Origin: an uncultured Bacteroides sp.
GTDB taxonomy: Bacteria; Bacteroidota; Bacteroidia; Bacteroidales; Bacteroidaceae
Reading direction: 5' to 3'
DNA: 64,000 nt
NCBI RefSeq assembly: GCF_963678845.1
Contig: NZ_OY787464.1
Coordinates: 186,001-250,000 of the forward strand
A program made the translations under genes and the position numbers. The stretch's first letter is position 1. Each line of letters begins with the position of its first letter. Of the stretch, positions 8,500-17,723 are shown piece by piece. The notes beneath the pieces were generated by a model. It was not told the origin of the DNA. It did not search any database and saw only the letters and a list, made by a program, of their open reading frames with translations.

Positions 8500-10821
8500 T
8501 TACGAAATTACTTTGAAACGGGCAAACTTCAACAGTAATTGTTTTTCTCCGGCATTGCGGAATTTTACCGTTGCTTTCAGGTTCTCTCCGCTACCCTCTA
8601 CTTTGACAACTTCACCTATGCCAAAGCGTTCGTGTTCAATCTGTTGTCCTGACTGAATGTCTGCTATCGGAGCACCTGATGACGGGTGCGACTGCGTATT
8701 TTCCATTTTAGTAAAATTCCGTGGAGCTGCAATCTTATTGAAAGCGGGCTTCTGTCTATCTTGCTCAGAGTTAAATAACGTACGTGCCGGTCGTTCATGT
8801 TGTTCTCTTCTGAATCTTGAAGGAGATTCGTCTATATGTCTGCCAGAGACGGATTCCTGAGGCAATTTCAAGAAAGAGGAATCTATATCTCTCAAAAAGC
8901 GGCTCGGGTTGGCAAATTCCATTTTACCATATTTGAAACGGGTTTTGGCAAAGGAAAGAAAGCAATGATCTTCTGCACGGGTAATGGCAACGTAGAAAAG
9001 TCTTCTCTCCTCTTCCATGGCTCTTGGCGAATCACCCGACATGCTGCTTGGGAAAAGGTTTTCCTCTAGTCCAACAATAAATACATTACGGAATTCCAAT
9101 CCTTTGGCAGAGTGAATGGTCATTAGAGTGATCTTTGGCTCGTCGCCCGATTTATCTGTATCCTGATCGGACAATAATGATACTTCGGATAAGAAATCGG
9201 AAAGAGAAATATTCTCATTGCCTTCTTCTTCCCGCATGGCACAGAAATCATGGATTCCATTGACCAATTCCTCTATATTCTCCTGCCTACTAAGGTTCTC
9301 TGGTGTGCGGTCCTGATAGATATCGTTCACAATACCTGCTTCCTTAACGATGGAAGTTGCCATTTCATAGGCATTCTTTTCAGATAATACACGGATAAAG
9401 TTCTCAATCAGTTCACGGAAACCTTGCAGTTTGGTGTGAGTCCCTTTATTTATATTTAGCCCATATTCCAACGGACTGCACAATACATCCCATAGACTTG
9501 TCGAATGAGTATTAGCTGCCTCAATTATTTTGCCAACGGTTGTATCACCAATTCCACGGGCAGGGTAATTAATTATTCGTTTAAAGGCTTCTTCGTCGTT
9601 TGGATTCACCACCAGACGGAAATATGCTATAACATCTTTAATCTCCTTACGCTGATAGAAAGACAAACCTCCGTAAATTTTATAAGGAAGATTACGCTTG
9701 CGCAAAGCTTCCTCGAAGATTCGTGACTGTGCATTGGTGCGGTAAAGAATGGCAAAATCATCATATCCGTAATGTTGCGCCATCCGCAGCTCCATTATTT
9801 TATTGGAAACAATATCTCCTTCCTCAACATCCGAATATGCCTGGAAAACACCGATGGGTTCCCCCTGTGATTTTTCAGAGAATACCTCTTTGCGAATCTG
9901 CTCTCTGTTTTTCTCAATAAGGCTATTCGCAGCACGCACAATGGTTTTGGTGGAGCGATAATTTTGCTCCAGCTTAAATACCTGCGTGTTTTGGTATAGC
10001 TTGGTGAATTTTAGTATATTATCAATATTTGCACCACGGAAAGAGTAGATACTCTGGGCATCATCTCCTACCACACAAACCTTTTGATGCTTTTTTGATA
10101 ATTGAAGAACAATACTGTGCTGAGCAAAGTTGGTATCCTGATACTCATCTACCAGAAGGTATTTGAATTGTTCCTGATATTTATGCAATATCTCGGGGTG
10201 ATCTCTGAATAATAGAAAGGTATAGAACAGTAGATCATCAAAATCCATTGCCCCAGCTTGTCTGCATCTGTCCCAATATCTGCGGTAAATATCTCTGATT
10301 GCAGGCATCTTGGCAGCCATATCGTGTTCCGTCATTTCACGGTTTACCGCATAAGCATCGGGAGAGATCAGGTGATTCTTCGCATTTGAGATCTGTCCCT
10401 GAACGGAACCAGGCTTGTATGTTTTCTCATCCAGTTGCATTTCTTTGATAATAGTCCGGATAAGACTTTTTGAATCGCTGGTATCGTAAATGGTAAAGTT
10501 GGATGTAAAACCAATAGTCTCTGCTTCTACTCTCAGTATACGAGAGAAAACAGAATGGAAAGTTCCCATCCACAAATACTGGGCACTCTGCTCTCCTACT
10601 TGTTTGGCTATACGCGCTTTCATTTCCCTTGCAGCTTTATTTGTAAATGTGAGGGCAAGGATAGACCATGGCTCGTAACCGGATTCCAGTAAATAAGCTA
10701 TCTTATAAGTTAGTACGCGTGTCTTTCCCGATCCGGCACCGGCAATTACCAGTGAAGGACCTTCATTGTAAAGCACTGCTGCGCGCTGACTCTCATTTAG
10801 TTCATCTATATAATTTGTCAT
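8500..10821 (-). CDS. uvrD: UvrD/PcrA-type DNA helicase
   Basis: ATP-dependent 3'-5' superfamily 1 helicase for repair and replication restart. The 773-residue protein shows all helicase motifs: Q-motif region ELNESQRAAVLY, Walker A AGAGSGKTRVL at about residue 28, motif II DEYQDTN at about 225, VVGDDAQSIYSFRGA at about 250, TIHSAKGLEF at about 570 and VAITRAEDH at about 615. The C-terminal tail has a PcrA/UvrD-like Tudor-type end (QIEHERFGIGEVVKVEG). PcrA and UvrD cannot be separated by eye. A TATCTTTG -7 element lies 30 bases upstream. Confidence 0.95.
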   Translation of the reverse strand: MTNYIDELNESQRAAVLYNEGPSLVIAGAGSGKTRVLTYKIAYLLESGYEPWSILALTFTNKAAREMKARIAKQVGEQSAQYLWMGTFHSVFSRILRVEAETIGFTSNFTIYDTSDSKSLIRTIIKEMQLDEKTYKPGSVQGQISNAKNHLISPDAYAVNREMTEHDMAAKMPAIRDIYRRYWDRCRQAGAMDFDDLLFYTFLLFRDHPEILHKYQEQFKYLLVDEYQDTNFAQHSIVLQLSKKHQKVCVVGDDAQSIYSFRGANIDNILKFTKLYQNTQVFKLEQNYRSTKTIVRAANSLIEKNREQIRKEVFSEKSQGEPIGVFQAYSDVEEGDIVSNKIMELRMAQHYGYDDFAILYRTNAQSRIFEEALRKRNLPYKIYGGLSFYQRKEIKDVIAYFRLVVNPNDEEAFKRIINYPARGIGDTTVGKIIEAANTHSTSLWDVLCSPLEYGLNINKGTHTKLQGFRELIENFIRVLSEKNAYEMATSIVKEAGIVNDIYQDRTPENLSRQENIEELVNGIHDFCAMREEEGNENISLSDFLSEVSLLSDQDTDKSGDEPKITLMTIHSAKGLEFRNVFIVGLEENLFPSSMSGDSPRAMEEERRLFYVAITRAEDHCFLSFAKTRFKYGKMEFANPSRFLRDIDSSFLKLPQESVSGRHIDESPSRFRREQHERPARTLFNSEQDRQKPAFNKIAAPRNFTKMENTQSHPSSGAPIADIQSGQQIEHERFGIGEVVKVEGSGENLKATVKFRNAGEKQLLLKFARFKVIS

Positions 10822-10850
10822 TTTTTGAATATTCTTTCAAACTTAGTCTG

Positions 10851-10858
10851 CAAAGATA
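10851..10858 (-). promoter_or_regulatory. Candidate -7 element for the helicase gene
   Basis: TATCTTTG on the minus strand, 30 bases upstream of the helicase start. The nearest TTTG on that strand is 23 bases away, slightly too far, so only the -7 part is supported. Confidence 0.5.
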
Positions 10859-10975
10859 AATAAAGTTTGAGTGATATTGAACAAAAACATGTAACCTTAT
10901 GTTATTCTATCATGAAGTTTAATTTAAACTCCAAAATATATGAAATCATTATTATTATCTTTAATACTTACGACT

Positions 10976-11560
10976 ATGACATACGAAATGCCAAAACTTC
11001 CATACGCAAATAAGGATTTGGAACCAGTAATTAGTGAACAAACAGTTAATTTCCATTATGGGAAACATCTTCAGACCTATGTAACCAACCTGAATAATCT
11101 TGTTCCAGGAACAGAATATGAAGGAAAAAGTTTGGAAGAAATTGTAGCTACAGCTCCCGACGGCCCAATTTTTAATAATGCCGGCCAGGTTCTTAATCAT
11201 ACTCTCTATTTTTTGCAGTTTACCGGAAAGCCCAAAAAACATGAACCTTCAGGAAAACTGGCTGAAGCAATTAATAAAGAATGGGGATCCTTTGAGAATT
11301 TCAAAAAAGAGTTCTCAAACGCTTCTATTACTCTTTTCGGATCGGGTTGGGCTTGGTTATCTGTCGGTAAAGACGGAAAGTTACATATTACCAAAGAAGC
11401 CAACGGAGGTAATCCTGTAAGAAATGGATTGAAACCAATCCTTGGATTCGATGTGTGGGAACATTCTTATTATCTTGATTATCAAAACAGACGTGCAGAT
11501 CATATTGCAGCACTTTGGAGTATTATTGATTGGGATATTGTTGGTAAGAGGATAGAATAA
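10976..11560 (+). CDS. sodB: Superoxide dismutase (Fe/Mn family)
   Basis: Dismutates superoxide to oxygen and peroxide in the cytoplasm, important for oxygen tolerance of an anaerobe. Starting at MTYEMPKLPYANK the product is 194 residues, the usual size. Metal ligands are recognisable: His in FHYGKHLQTYV, His in GQVLNHTLYF, and the DVWEHSYYLDYQNRR segment with Asp and His. An in-frame ATG at 10940 would add 12 residues, MKSLLLSLILTT, that family members lack, so the internal ATG is preferred. A strong terminator follows. Fe, Mn or cambialistic use cannot be decided from sequence alone. Confidence 0.95.
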   Translation: MTYEMPKLPYANKDLEPVISEQTVNFHYGKHLQTYVTNLNNLVPGTEYEGKSLEEIVATAPDGPIFNNAGQVLNHTLYFLQFTGKPKKHEPSGKLAEAINKEWGSFENFKKEFSNASITLFGSGWAWLSVGKDGKLHITKEANGGNPVRNGLKPILGFDVWEHSYYLDYQNRRADHIAALWSIIDWDIVGKRIE

Positions 11561-11580
11561 TTAGTTTTTTTAAGGCTAAC

Positions 11581-11615
11581 AAAGGCTGCTGGTAATCATT
11601 ATCAGCAGCCTTTTT
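11581..11615 (+). terminator. Terminator of sodB
   Basis: AAAGGCTGCTG and CAGCAGCCTTT form a perfect 11-bp stem around an 11-base loop, followed by a T-run, 20 bases after the sodB stop. Confidence 0.9.
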
Positions 11616-11806
11616 ATTAGTAGTAAGGACTAATAAAACTTTTTGCATATTGAAGTTTATAAGATAGTTTCTTAACTTATAACTCCCAATTTTTGCCTTC
11701 TAAAAAAACAGATTCGCAATAATACTTACTTATCTCATTTTTACAAATTAATCAATGTAATGTACAAAAAGAAAGCGAACAAAGAATAGTTCTTCATCCT
11801 TTTTTG

Positions 11807-11814
11807 TACATTTG
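11807..11814 (+). promoter_or_regulatory. Candidate -7 element for the metallo-hydrolase gene
   Basis: TACATTTG within TGTACATTTGCATC, about 50 bases upstream of the ATG. The same 14-base string recurs directly at the start of the HU-SPOR gene (35339-35352). No clear TTTG at -33. Confidence 0.5.
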
Positions 11815-11865
11815 CATCTATTTTACTACACTAATTAGTAAAATAGATGTCTTGATTAATATAAA

Positions 11866-12669
11866 ATGAAAATAAAATTTATAAGTTTAGCAAGTGGAAG
11901 CAGCGGAAACTGTTACTACTTAGGCACTGATAAACACGGCATTTTAATTGACGCAGGTATAGGGATTCGTACGATTAAGAAAAGTCTTAAAGAAGTTAAT
12001 CTTTCTTTAAATAACGTTCTTGCTGTATTTGTAACTCATGACCATGCTGACCACATTAAATCTGTGGGACATTTAGGCGAAAAATATAATATCCCCGTAT
12101 ATTCCACAAGAGAAATACACGAAGGTATAAATAAGAGCTACTGTATGACTGAAAAACTTTCTACTTCGGTTCATTATATAAATAAGGAAGAGCCAATGAA
12201 GTTAGATGAGTTTAATATTTCTGCATTTGAGGTTCCTCATGATGGAACTGATAATGTGGGTTATTGCATAGAAATTGGTGAGAAAGTGTTTTCTTTCCTC
12301 ACGGATCTAGGCCATATTACAGAAACAGCAGCACATTATATATGTAAAGCCAATTATTTGATTCTGGAAGCGAACTATGATTTAGAGATGCTTCGCATGG
12401 GGCCATATCCTAAATATTTAAAAGAACGCATTGCTGGCCCTAATGGACACATGAGTAATAATGACACAGCTGAATTCCTTGCAGAAAATATTAATGAAAA
12501 CCTAAAATATATCTGGCTTTGTCACCTAAGTAAAGATAATAATCATCCAGAACTGGCATATAAAACAGTAGAATGGAAATTAAAAAGCAAAGGTGTAATT
12601 GTTGGAAAAGATGTGCAACTCATTGCTTTAAAGCGAAGTAGCCCATCTGAATTTTATGAATTTGAATAA
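11866..12669 (+). CDS. MBL-fold metallo-hydrolase (YycJ/WalJ-like)
   Basis: A 267-residue cytoplasmic metallo-beta-lactamase-fold hydrolase. The metal motif THDHADH is at about residues 58-64, preceded by the family hallmark ASGSSGNCYYLG at residues 9-20. Later ligands are in FEVPHDGTDNVGY and LTDLGHITE, and C-terminal LCHLSKDNNHPE supplies the last His. It matches the YycJ/WalJ group, thought to be a nuclease or processing enzyme acting on nucleic acid. It is monocistronic and followed by two tRNA-Lys genes that have their own promoter. Confidence 0.9.
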   Translation: MKIKFISLASGSSGNCYYLGTDKHGILIDAGIGIRTIKKSLKEVNLSLNNVLAVFVTHDHADHIKSVGHLGEKYNIPVYSTREIHEGINKSYCMTEKLSTSVHYINKEEPMKLDEFNISAFEVPHDGTDNVGYCIEIGEKVFSFLTDLGHITETAAHYICKANYLILEANYDLEMLRMGPYPKYLKERIAGPNGHMSNNDTAEFLAENINENLKYIWLCHLSKDNNHPELAYKTVEWKLKSKGVIVGKDVQLIALKRSSPSEFYEFE

Positions 12670-12704
12670 GGTGTAAAAAAGGAGCGATAAAAACAGGCAA
12701 TTTA

Positions 12705-12736
12705 TTTGTGAAAATGAAATAAAACGCCTACCTTTG
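12705..12736 (+). promoter_or_regulatory. Promoter of the tRNA-Lys pair
   Basis: TTTG at 12705-12708 and TACCTTTG at 12729-12736 with a 20-base spacer, a textbook Bacteroides promoter, 24 bases upstream of the first tRNA-Lys. Confidence 0.88.
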
Positions 12737-12760
12737 CAACCGCAAAAAAGAAAGATATAT

Positions 12761-12833
12761 GCGCTCTTAGCTCAGCTGGTAGAGCAATTGACTCTTAATC
12801 AATGGGTCCAGGGTTCGAGTCCCTGAGGGCGCA
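12761..12833 (+). tRNA. tRNA-Lys (anticodon CTT), copy 1
   Basis: A 73-nt cloverleaf with acceptor GCGCTCT / AGGGCGC, anticodon stem ATTGA / TCAAT and loop CTCTTAA. No encoded CCA. The tandem copy 19 bases downstream is identical. Confidence 0.96.
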
Positions 12834-12852
12834 CTTTCTTCGACTTGTATAT

Positions 12853-12925
12853 GCGCTCTTAGCTCAGCTGGTAGAGCAATTGACTCTTAATCAATGGGTC
12901 CAGGGTTCGAGTCCCTGAGGGCGCA
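12853..12925 (+). tRNA. tRNA-Lys (anticodon CTT), copy 2
   Basis: Identical in sequence to 12761-12833, a recent tandem duplication. A terminator hairpin follows immediately. Confidence 0.96.
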
Positions 12926-12928
12926 CTT

Positions 12929-12969
12929 AAAAGAGCTTGTAAACAATGATTTGTTTGCAAGCTCTTTTT
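12929..12969 (+). terminator. Terminator of the tRNA-Lys pair
   Basis: A stem of about 10-12 bp (AAAAGAGCTTG / CAAGCTCTTTT) with an AT-rich loop and a T-run, starting four bases after the second tRNA. Confidence 0.88.
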
Positions 12970-12984
12970 GATTTAATACACTCT

Positions 12985-13032
12985 GTCACATAAAAAAAGG
13001 ATGCCTGAAAAGACATCCTTTTTTTATGTGAC
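12985..13032. terminator. Long bidirectional terminator (19-bp perfect stem)
   Basis: Positions 12985-13003 are perfectly complementary to 13014-13032 with a 10-base loop. The stem includes an A7/T7 block, so both strands end in a T-run. It closes the convergent symporter gene on the minus strand, 12 bases after its stop, and backs up the tRNA-Lys terminator. Confidence 0.88.
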
Positions 13033-13043
13033 AATATGAAATA

Positions 13044-14681
13044 TTACCAGAAGTAAGCATAGAAAGCAACGCAAATACCAACTACAACAACTGATGTAAT
13101 AATATCTACTGTGCTCCAACTTGCACGTGTTTCTGCTAATTGAGCTTTATCTTGAGTGAAGTATGTGATACCTTTTAATTGTTCTTCAGTAGCCTTTGGA
13201 GTAAAGTAACTTATAATGAACATTACGGCCATAGTGAATAAGAACAGGAATATACAGAAGTATAACCAGTTGATAGCAATTATTCCTCCAAGGAAGCTAT
13301 CTGGTGCAATGTCCTTGTGGAACACTAAAAGGGTTAAACGTAACATACCTACTATGAAACCGATAAGTAATCCCCACTCTCCTGCTTTAGGAGTAATTCT
13401 CTTGTTGAATACACCAAGAACGAATACAGCTGCAATAGCTGGAGCAATAAGGGATTGAACATTCTGTAGATATTCATAAAGTACGTTACCAATACCTCTC
13501 ATGATAGGAATCCAGATCAAACCAAGGAATACAACGGTGATTGTTGCCATACGTCCTACCCATACAAGACGTTTTTCACTTGCTTTAGGATGCTTGATTT
13601 TATAGAAGTCAATAGTGAAAAGTGTAGCAGATGAATTGAAGTGAGCAGCCAAAGAAGTTACAAGAGCTGCAATGAAACCTACAGTTACAAGACCTTTAAT
13701 ACCCATTGGTAATAAGTTGATAACCATGCTACCAAAAGCTTTATCATTTGAATCAAAGTTGAATCCGTCTACTCCTTTAGCTTTTAAAGCAGCAGCAATC
13801 ATACCAGGGATAAGGAACATGAATACTGGAAGAATCTTAAGAAAACCAGCAAAGATTGTACCTCTACGAGCATTCTTTAAGTCTTTTGCAGCAAGAACTC
13901 GTTGTACAATGTGTTGGTCAGTACACCAATACCAAAATCCGATAATTGCAGCACCAAAGATAACTCCGACACCAGGGAATTTTGCATATAAAGGATCTGA
14001 AGGATCAGCGTGAATCAAATGGCGGTTTTCACCGATATATTGTAATGTTGACTGCCATCCTTCAAGGATACCACCTCCACCAATTTTGAGAAGTCCTAAT
14101 ACAAGAATCGTTAATGAACCAACGATCAGAATCGGAGTCTGAACAACAGAAATAACCATGATACCCTTCATTCCCGCAAGTACACTGAAGATACCGGTAA
14201 GAAGAACAAGGCCAATTGCACCATACCAGAAATCAATACCAAGAATTGTCTCAAGGAAGATACCTCCGGTAAATGCTGTTACAGATACTTTTGTAAGTAC
14301 GTAACTGATAAGGGTGATGATTGATAAAGTTGAACTTGCATTTTGATTAAAACGTCTTGATAAGAATTCAGGCATTGTAAATACCTTGCTGTGAGCATAA
14401 AAAGGCACGAATACCCAACCAAGGATAAGAATCATCCAGCCTTGCATTTCCCAGTGTGCCATAGCCATGCCGCTTTCTGCACCTGCACCTGCCAGACCTA
14501 CTAAGTGTTCCGAACCAATGTTTGCCGCGAAAATAGCCGCACCGACTGTAATCCAAGTTTCGCTACGTCCTGAAAGGAAGAAATCGCTTGTGTTGCCTGT
14601 TTTGTTCCTCATAACCCAATAAACAATTCCAATAAGGGTTAGAAGGAATACTCCAATAATAATCCAATCTAATAATTCCAT
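13044..14681 (-). CDS. Sodium/solute symporter, SGLT-like (SSS family)
   Basis: An inner-membrane Na+-coupled sugar importer of 545 residues with about 14 hydrophobic segments. The region GAAIFAANIGSEHLVGLAG at about residues 47-65 and the following GMAMAHWEMQGW match vSGLT-type galactose/glucose symporters, and EFLSRRFNQ is the typical loop motif. The C-terminal part ends in a hydrophobic helix (VVVVGICVAFYAYFW). The substrate is probably a hexose, but not certain. It is monocistronic; the divergent FucP-type transporter is 400 bases away and may share upstream regulation. Confidence 0.9.
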   Translation of the reverse strand: MELLDWIIIGVFLLTLIGIVYWVMRNKTGNTSDFFLSGRSETWITVGAAIFAANIGSEHLVGLAGAGAESGMAMAHWEMQGWMILILGWVFVPFYAHSKVFTMPEFLSRRFNQNASSTLSIITLISYVLTKVSVTAFTGGIFLETILGIDFWYGAIGLVLLTGIFSVLAGMKGIMVISVVQTPILIVGSLTILVLGLLKIGGGGILEGWQSTLQYIGENRHLIHADPSDPLYAKFPGVGVIFGAAIIGFWYWCTDQHIVQRVLAAKDLKNARRGTIFAGFLKILPVFMFLIPGMIAAALKAKGVDGFNFDSNDKAFGSMVINLLPMGIKGLVTVGFIAALVTSLAAHFNSSATLFTIDFYKIKHPKASEKRLVWVGRMATITVVFLGLIWIPIMRGIGNVLYEYLQNVQSLIAPAIAAVFVLGVFNKRITPKAGEWGLLIGFIVGMLRLTLLVFHKDIAPDSFLGGIIAINWLYFCIFLFLFTMAVMFIISYFTPKATEEQLKGITYFTQDKAQLAETRASWSTVDIITSVVVVGICVAFYAYFW

Positions 14682-15078
14682 AATGTTGTTACATGTTAAA
14701 AAAGTAAATATTACAATACATAAAATTCATTTCTATTAAAAGCTATTTGATTCATTAGTTTTAATATCAATTATAAGTAATATATAATAAGGTTAGATTA
14801 AAAGAAGTATGCTATCTTCAGTAAATTGTACTATTCTAAGGCCTCAAAAATATCAGTTATTCATCAATATTAGTTCTTTGGGACAAAAATAATAATTAGT
14901 GTAAACAATACACTTATTTTTTGCATGTTATATAACATACTTCAATTAATATACCTAAAAAATAAAAAAGAATGCCGGGAAAGTGCATAGATAAAAGTGT
15001 TATTTTCTTGTTTTATAAGAAAATAGTAACGAATTTTGGGGAATTTTAATCGATATATTTAAAATAATAATATTACTT
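14682..15078. other. Divergent intergenic region between two transporters
   Basis: 397 AT-rich bases with no gene. The only candidate signal I see is TATTTTTG on the minus strand (14845-14852), which could be the -7 element of the symporter gene with a leader of about 160 bases. No palindromic operator stands out. Confidence 0.4.
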
Positions 15079-16302
15079 ATGAAAACTAGCAAATCAATAT
15101 TTAGTGCTCCTAATGGAAAATCGTATTTAATTCCTTTTATACTTGTTACCAGTTTATTTTTATTATGGGGATTTGCCCACGGTTTGCTTGATGTATTAAA
15201 TAAACATTTTCAAGGAACATTTCACATGAGCAAAGCTGAGTCTGGATTAGTTCAGTTTTCTACATATATTGCTTATTTCGTAATGGCAATACCTGCCGGA
15301 ATATTTATGAAAAAATATGGATATAAATGGGGGATAATTCTTGGGTTGTTTCTTTTTGCTCTTGGAGCTTTCGCATTTATACCTGCTTCTTTTGTGCATT
15401 CAGCTGTACCTTTCTTAATTGCACTTTTTGTTATTGCTTGCGGACTTTGTTTCCTGGAAACAGCAGCAAACCCCTATTCTACTGTTTTAGGGCCGCAGGA
15501 ATCATCTGCTCAAAGACTTAATTTATCTCAATCTTTTAATGGACTAGGTTGGGTACTTGGCCCATTAGTAGGTGGAGCACTAATTTTTGGTGCTGATGAA
15601 AAAGATAGTTTAGCTCCTACTTTACCGTATATTTTAGTTGGATCAGTAGTGGTGGTTGTTGCTATACTTTTTTTATTGGTAAAATTGCCTGATATTCAAG
15701 AGAAAAATGAAGAAGGAAGAGAAGACATAAGTGTTACTTCAACTAATAAACGTTCAATATGGAAGCATCGGCATTTTGTGTTGGCTGTTGTTGCACAGTT
15801 TTTATATTGTGCTGCACAAACTGGAATTTTTGCTTTCTTTATTAATTATGTTATGGAGCTTGATTCACATCTCACAAAGCAAACGGCCTCACAGATGTTA
15901 TCACTTGGAGGAATGGCATCATTAATGATTGGCAGATTATCTGGAAGTTTCATTATGAAATGGGCAGCGCCAAATAAATTACTTGCTTTATATGCTTTTA
16001 TTAATGCAGCTTGCATGGTTTTGGTGATGATGTCACTGGATGGAATATCACTAGCTGCACTATATTGTTCTTTCTTTTTTATGTCAATTATGTTTCCTAC
16101 AATTTTTGCTCTTGGATTAAGAGACATGGGAACCTTAACAAAAAAGGCTTCTTCATTTATTGTTATGGGCGTTGCAGGAGGTGCTTTCAGCCCTATTTTG
16201 ATGGGATATATTGGTGAATCTAATATGGCTATTGGTTTTGTTGTACCATTTATCAGTTTTGTGTATATTCTTTTTTATGCAATTAAAGGTTATAAACTAT
16301 AA
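15079..16302 (+). CDS. MFS sugar transporter, FucP family
   Basis: A 407-residue inner-membrane proton-coupled sugar permease with 12 predicted helices. FucP-type signatures are visible: LFLLWGFAHGLLDVLNKHF near residue 35, GIFMKKYGYKWGI in the loop between helices 2 and 3, and CFLETAANPYSTVLGP around residue 130. Known relatives carry fucose, glucose/galactose or N-acetylglucosamine; the substrate cannot be told. It has no co-directional partner within 160 bases. Confidence 0.9.
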   Translation: MKTSKSIFSAPNGKSYLIPFILVTSLFLLWGFAHGLLDVLNKHFQGTFHMSKAESGLVQFSTYIAYFVMAIPAGIFMKKYGYKWGIILGLFLFALGAFAFIPASFVHSAVPFLIALFVIACGLCFLETAANPYSTVLGPQESSAQRLNLSQSFNGLGWVLGPLVGGALIFGADEKDSLAPTLPYILVGSVVVVVAILFLLVKLPDIQEKNEEGREDISVTSTNKRSIWKHRHFVLAVVAQFLYCAAQTGIFAFFINYVMELDSHLTKQTASQMLSLGGMASLMIGRLSGSFIMKWAAPNKLLALYAFINAACMVLVMMSLDGISLAALYCSFFFMSIMFPTIFALGLRDMGTLTKKASSFIVMGVAGGAFSPILMGYIGESNMAIGFVVPFISFVYILFYAIKGYKL

Positions 16303-16463
16303 ATAAATTTGTTACGTGTCTTTGCTAATTCTATGATGTAGAATTAATTGCTAGAGAAGCTGAATCGCAAGAATCTGTTAATAGATTATTTCTTAGTTCT
16401 TAAATAACATTTAAATATCAAATGATTATTTATTAGTTATAGTTAATTTTAAATTAATAAATA

Positions 16464-16471
16464 TATATTTG
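16464..16471 (+). promoter_or_regulatory. Candidate -7 element for the DUF3332 gene
   Basis: TATATTTG, about 40 bases upstream of the ATG at 16511. It overlaps the more upstream in-frame start at 16469, which argues against that start. Confidence 0.55.
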
Positions 16472-16510
16472 CGTATTCTTAATTTATTATTAATTAAAAA
16501 AGACAGAGTA

Positions 16511-17059
16511 ATGAAAAGAAGTAAAATGTCAATTGCTTTTGCTATGATTCTTAGCGGAAGCATAATGTTTAGTTCATGTGTTGGCTCTTTTACCTTATTT
16601 AACAAGTTGGTATCATGGAATCAAAATGTAAGTGATAAGTTTGTTAATGAAGTGGTATTTCTTGCTTTAAATATAGTACCGGTATATGGAGTATGTTATT
16701 TGGCAGATGCTGTAGTTATAAACTCTATTGAATTCTGGACTGGCTCTAATCCAATGGCAAAAGTCGGTGACGTCAAAAAGGTGAAAGGTGAAAATGGTAA
16801 TTATACAGTTGAAAGACTAAAGAGTGGCTACTCCATCACAAAAGATGGAAAGAGCATGGAATTATTATTCAATGAAGAATCTCAAACCTGGAGTGTTGTT
16901 TCAGAGGGTGTTACTAAAGACTTGATGAAAATGAAAAAAGATGGGACTGTTCAGTTATATTTGCCTAATGGAGGTTCTATGAATGTAACTCTTGATGCAC
17001 AAGGATTAGTTGCTGCCCGTCAGGCAACAATGAGCAATGCATACTTCGCTGCAAGATAA
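16511..17059 (+). CDS. DUF3332 family lipoprotein
   Basis: A 182-residue envelope protein starting MKRSKMSIAFAMILSGSIMF with a lipoprotein signal peptide; the lipobox is SSC at about residues 21-23 (FSSCVGSFTLFNK). The middle contains a second hydrophobic stretch (LALNIVPVYGVCYLADAVV), followed by a beta-rich domain typical of DUF3332. Function unknown in the family. The start at 16511 is chosen because the upstream in-frame codon at 16469 would lie in the promoter and add a non-signal peptide leader. Confidence 0.82.
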   Translation: MKRSKMSIAFAMILSGSIMFSSCVGSFTLFNKLVSWNQNVSDKFVNEVVFLALNIVPVYGVCYLADAVVINSIEFWTGSNPMAKVGDVKKVKGENGNYTVERLKSGYSITKDGKSMELLFNEESQTWSVVSEGVTKDLMKMKKDGTVQLYLPNGGSMNVTLDAQGLVAARQATMSNAYFAAR

Positions 17060-17079
17060 GACACTATTAAAATACTCAG

Positions 17080-17111
17080 AAGATGGAGCCGACTTTTGCT
17101 GGTTCCATCTT
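17080..17111 (+). terminator. Hairpin after the DUF3332 gene
   Basis: AAGATGGAGCC pairs with GGTTCCATCTT (one G-T) around a 10-base loop. The tract after it is only weakly T-rich, so termination is likely but not certain. Confidence 0.6.
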
Positions 17112-17159
17112 CCTGTTTAATAACATTCCTATTTATTTCATTTATTAGCTTAATATTCA

Positions 17160-17167
17160 TATCTTTG
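17160..17167 (+). promoter_or_regulatory. Candidate -7 element for the DUF4878 gene
   Basis: TATCTTTG, 47 bases upstream of the ATG at 17214. Confidence 0.5.
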
Positions 17168-17213
17168 TGATATTTGAGAGTTTGTTATATTGTAAGTTTA
17201 ATAACCCTGCTCT

Positions 17214-17633
17214 ATGAAAAAAACACATAGATTCTTTTTGCTACTATTAATTCCTCTTTTTGTAGCATGCAGCCATACACCACAAAAGGAAGCTGAGAAG
17301 GTTGCGGTAAACTTTTCAAAAGCGATGTATAACCTTAATTTCGATGACGCAAAAAAGTATTGCACCCCTGACGCGTCTAAAATTCTTTCTTTCATTGCTT
17401 CTAATATTAAAGAAGAAGATTTGAAATTATTAAAGAAATCTGGCGATGTAGATGTTTCAGTGGTTGAAAGTACTTTGAATTCGGGAGATTCCACAGCAAC
17501 TGTAAATCTGAAGATTTCCAATTACATTCAGATTAACATAATGAGTGGTAAGTCTACTATAGAAAAAGAAAAAGAAGAAAGGGTTGATTTGGTGAAAGTG
17601 AAAGATAAATGGCTCGTGGATCTGCACAAATAA
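17214..17633 (+). CDS. DUF4878 lipoprotein
   Basis: A 139-residue secreted lipoprotein. The signal peptide FFLLLLIPLFVAC ends in a lipobox Cys at residue 19. The mature part is a single small alpha-beta domain of the NTF2-like/DUF4878 type (AEKVAVNFSKAMYNLNFDDAKKYCTPDASKIL, read in two blocks) with a C-terminal VKVKDKWLVDL strand. Such proteins sit in the periplasm or on the outer membrane; their role is unknown. It has its own promoter and terminator. Confidence 0.82.
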   Translation: MKKTHRFFLLLLIPLFVACSHTPQKEAEKVAVNFSKAMYNLNFDDAKKYCTPDASKILSFIASNIKEEDLKLLKKSGDVDVSVVESTLNSGDSTATVNLKISNYIQINIMSGKSTIEKEKEERVDLVKVKDKWLVDLHK

Positions 17634-17671
17634 CAGTTCTATTTATCTTCACTGTTTTATATTATCTTTAC

Positions 17672-17697
17672 GCATCGGTCATATTACCGATGCTTTT
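17672..17697 (+). terminator. Terminator of the DUF4878 gene
   Basis: GCATCGGT and ACCGATGC form a perfect 8-bp GC-rich stem with a 6-base loop, followed by TTTT. Confidence 0.85.
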
Positions 17698-17723
17698 GTC
17701 TTTAGTTATTGATAAGAGATAGC

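Larger units (their letters stand above)
11561..11865. other. Gene-free stretch between sodB and the metallo-hydrolase
   Basis: It holds the sodB terminator at its left end and a candidate promoter (TACATTTG at 11807-11814) near its right end. I see no ORF, tRNA or repeat in the middle. Confidence 0.6.
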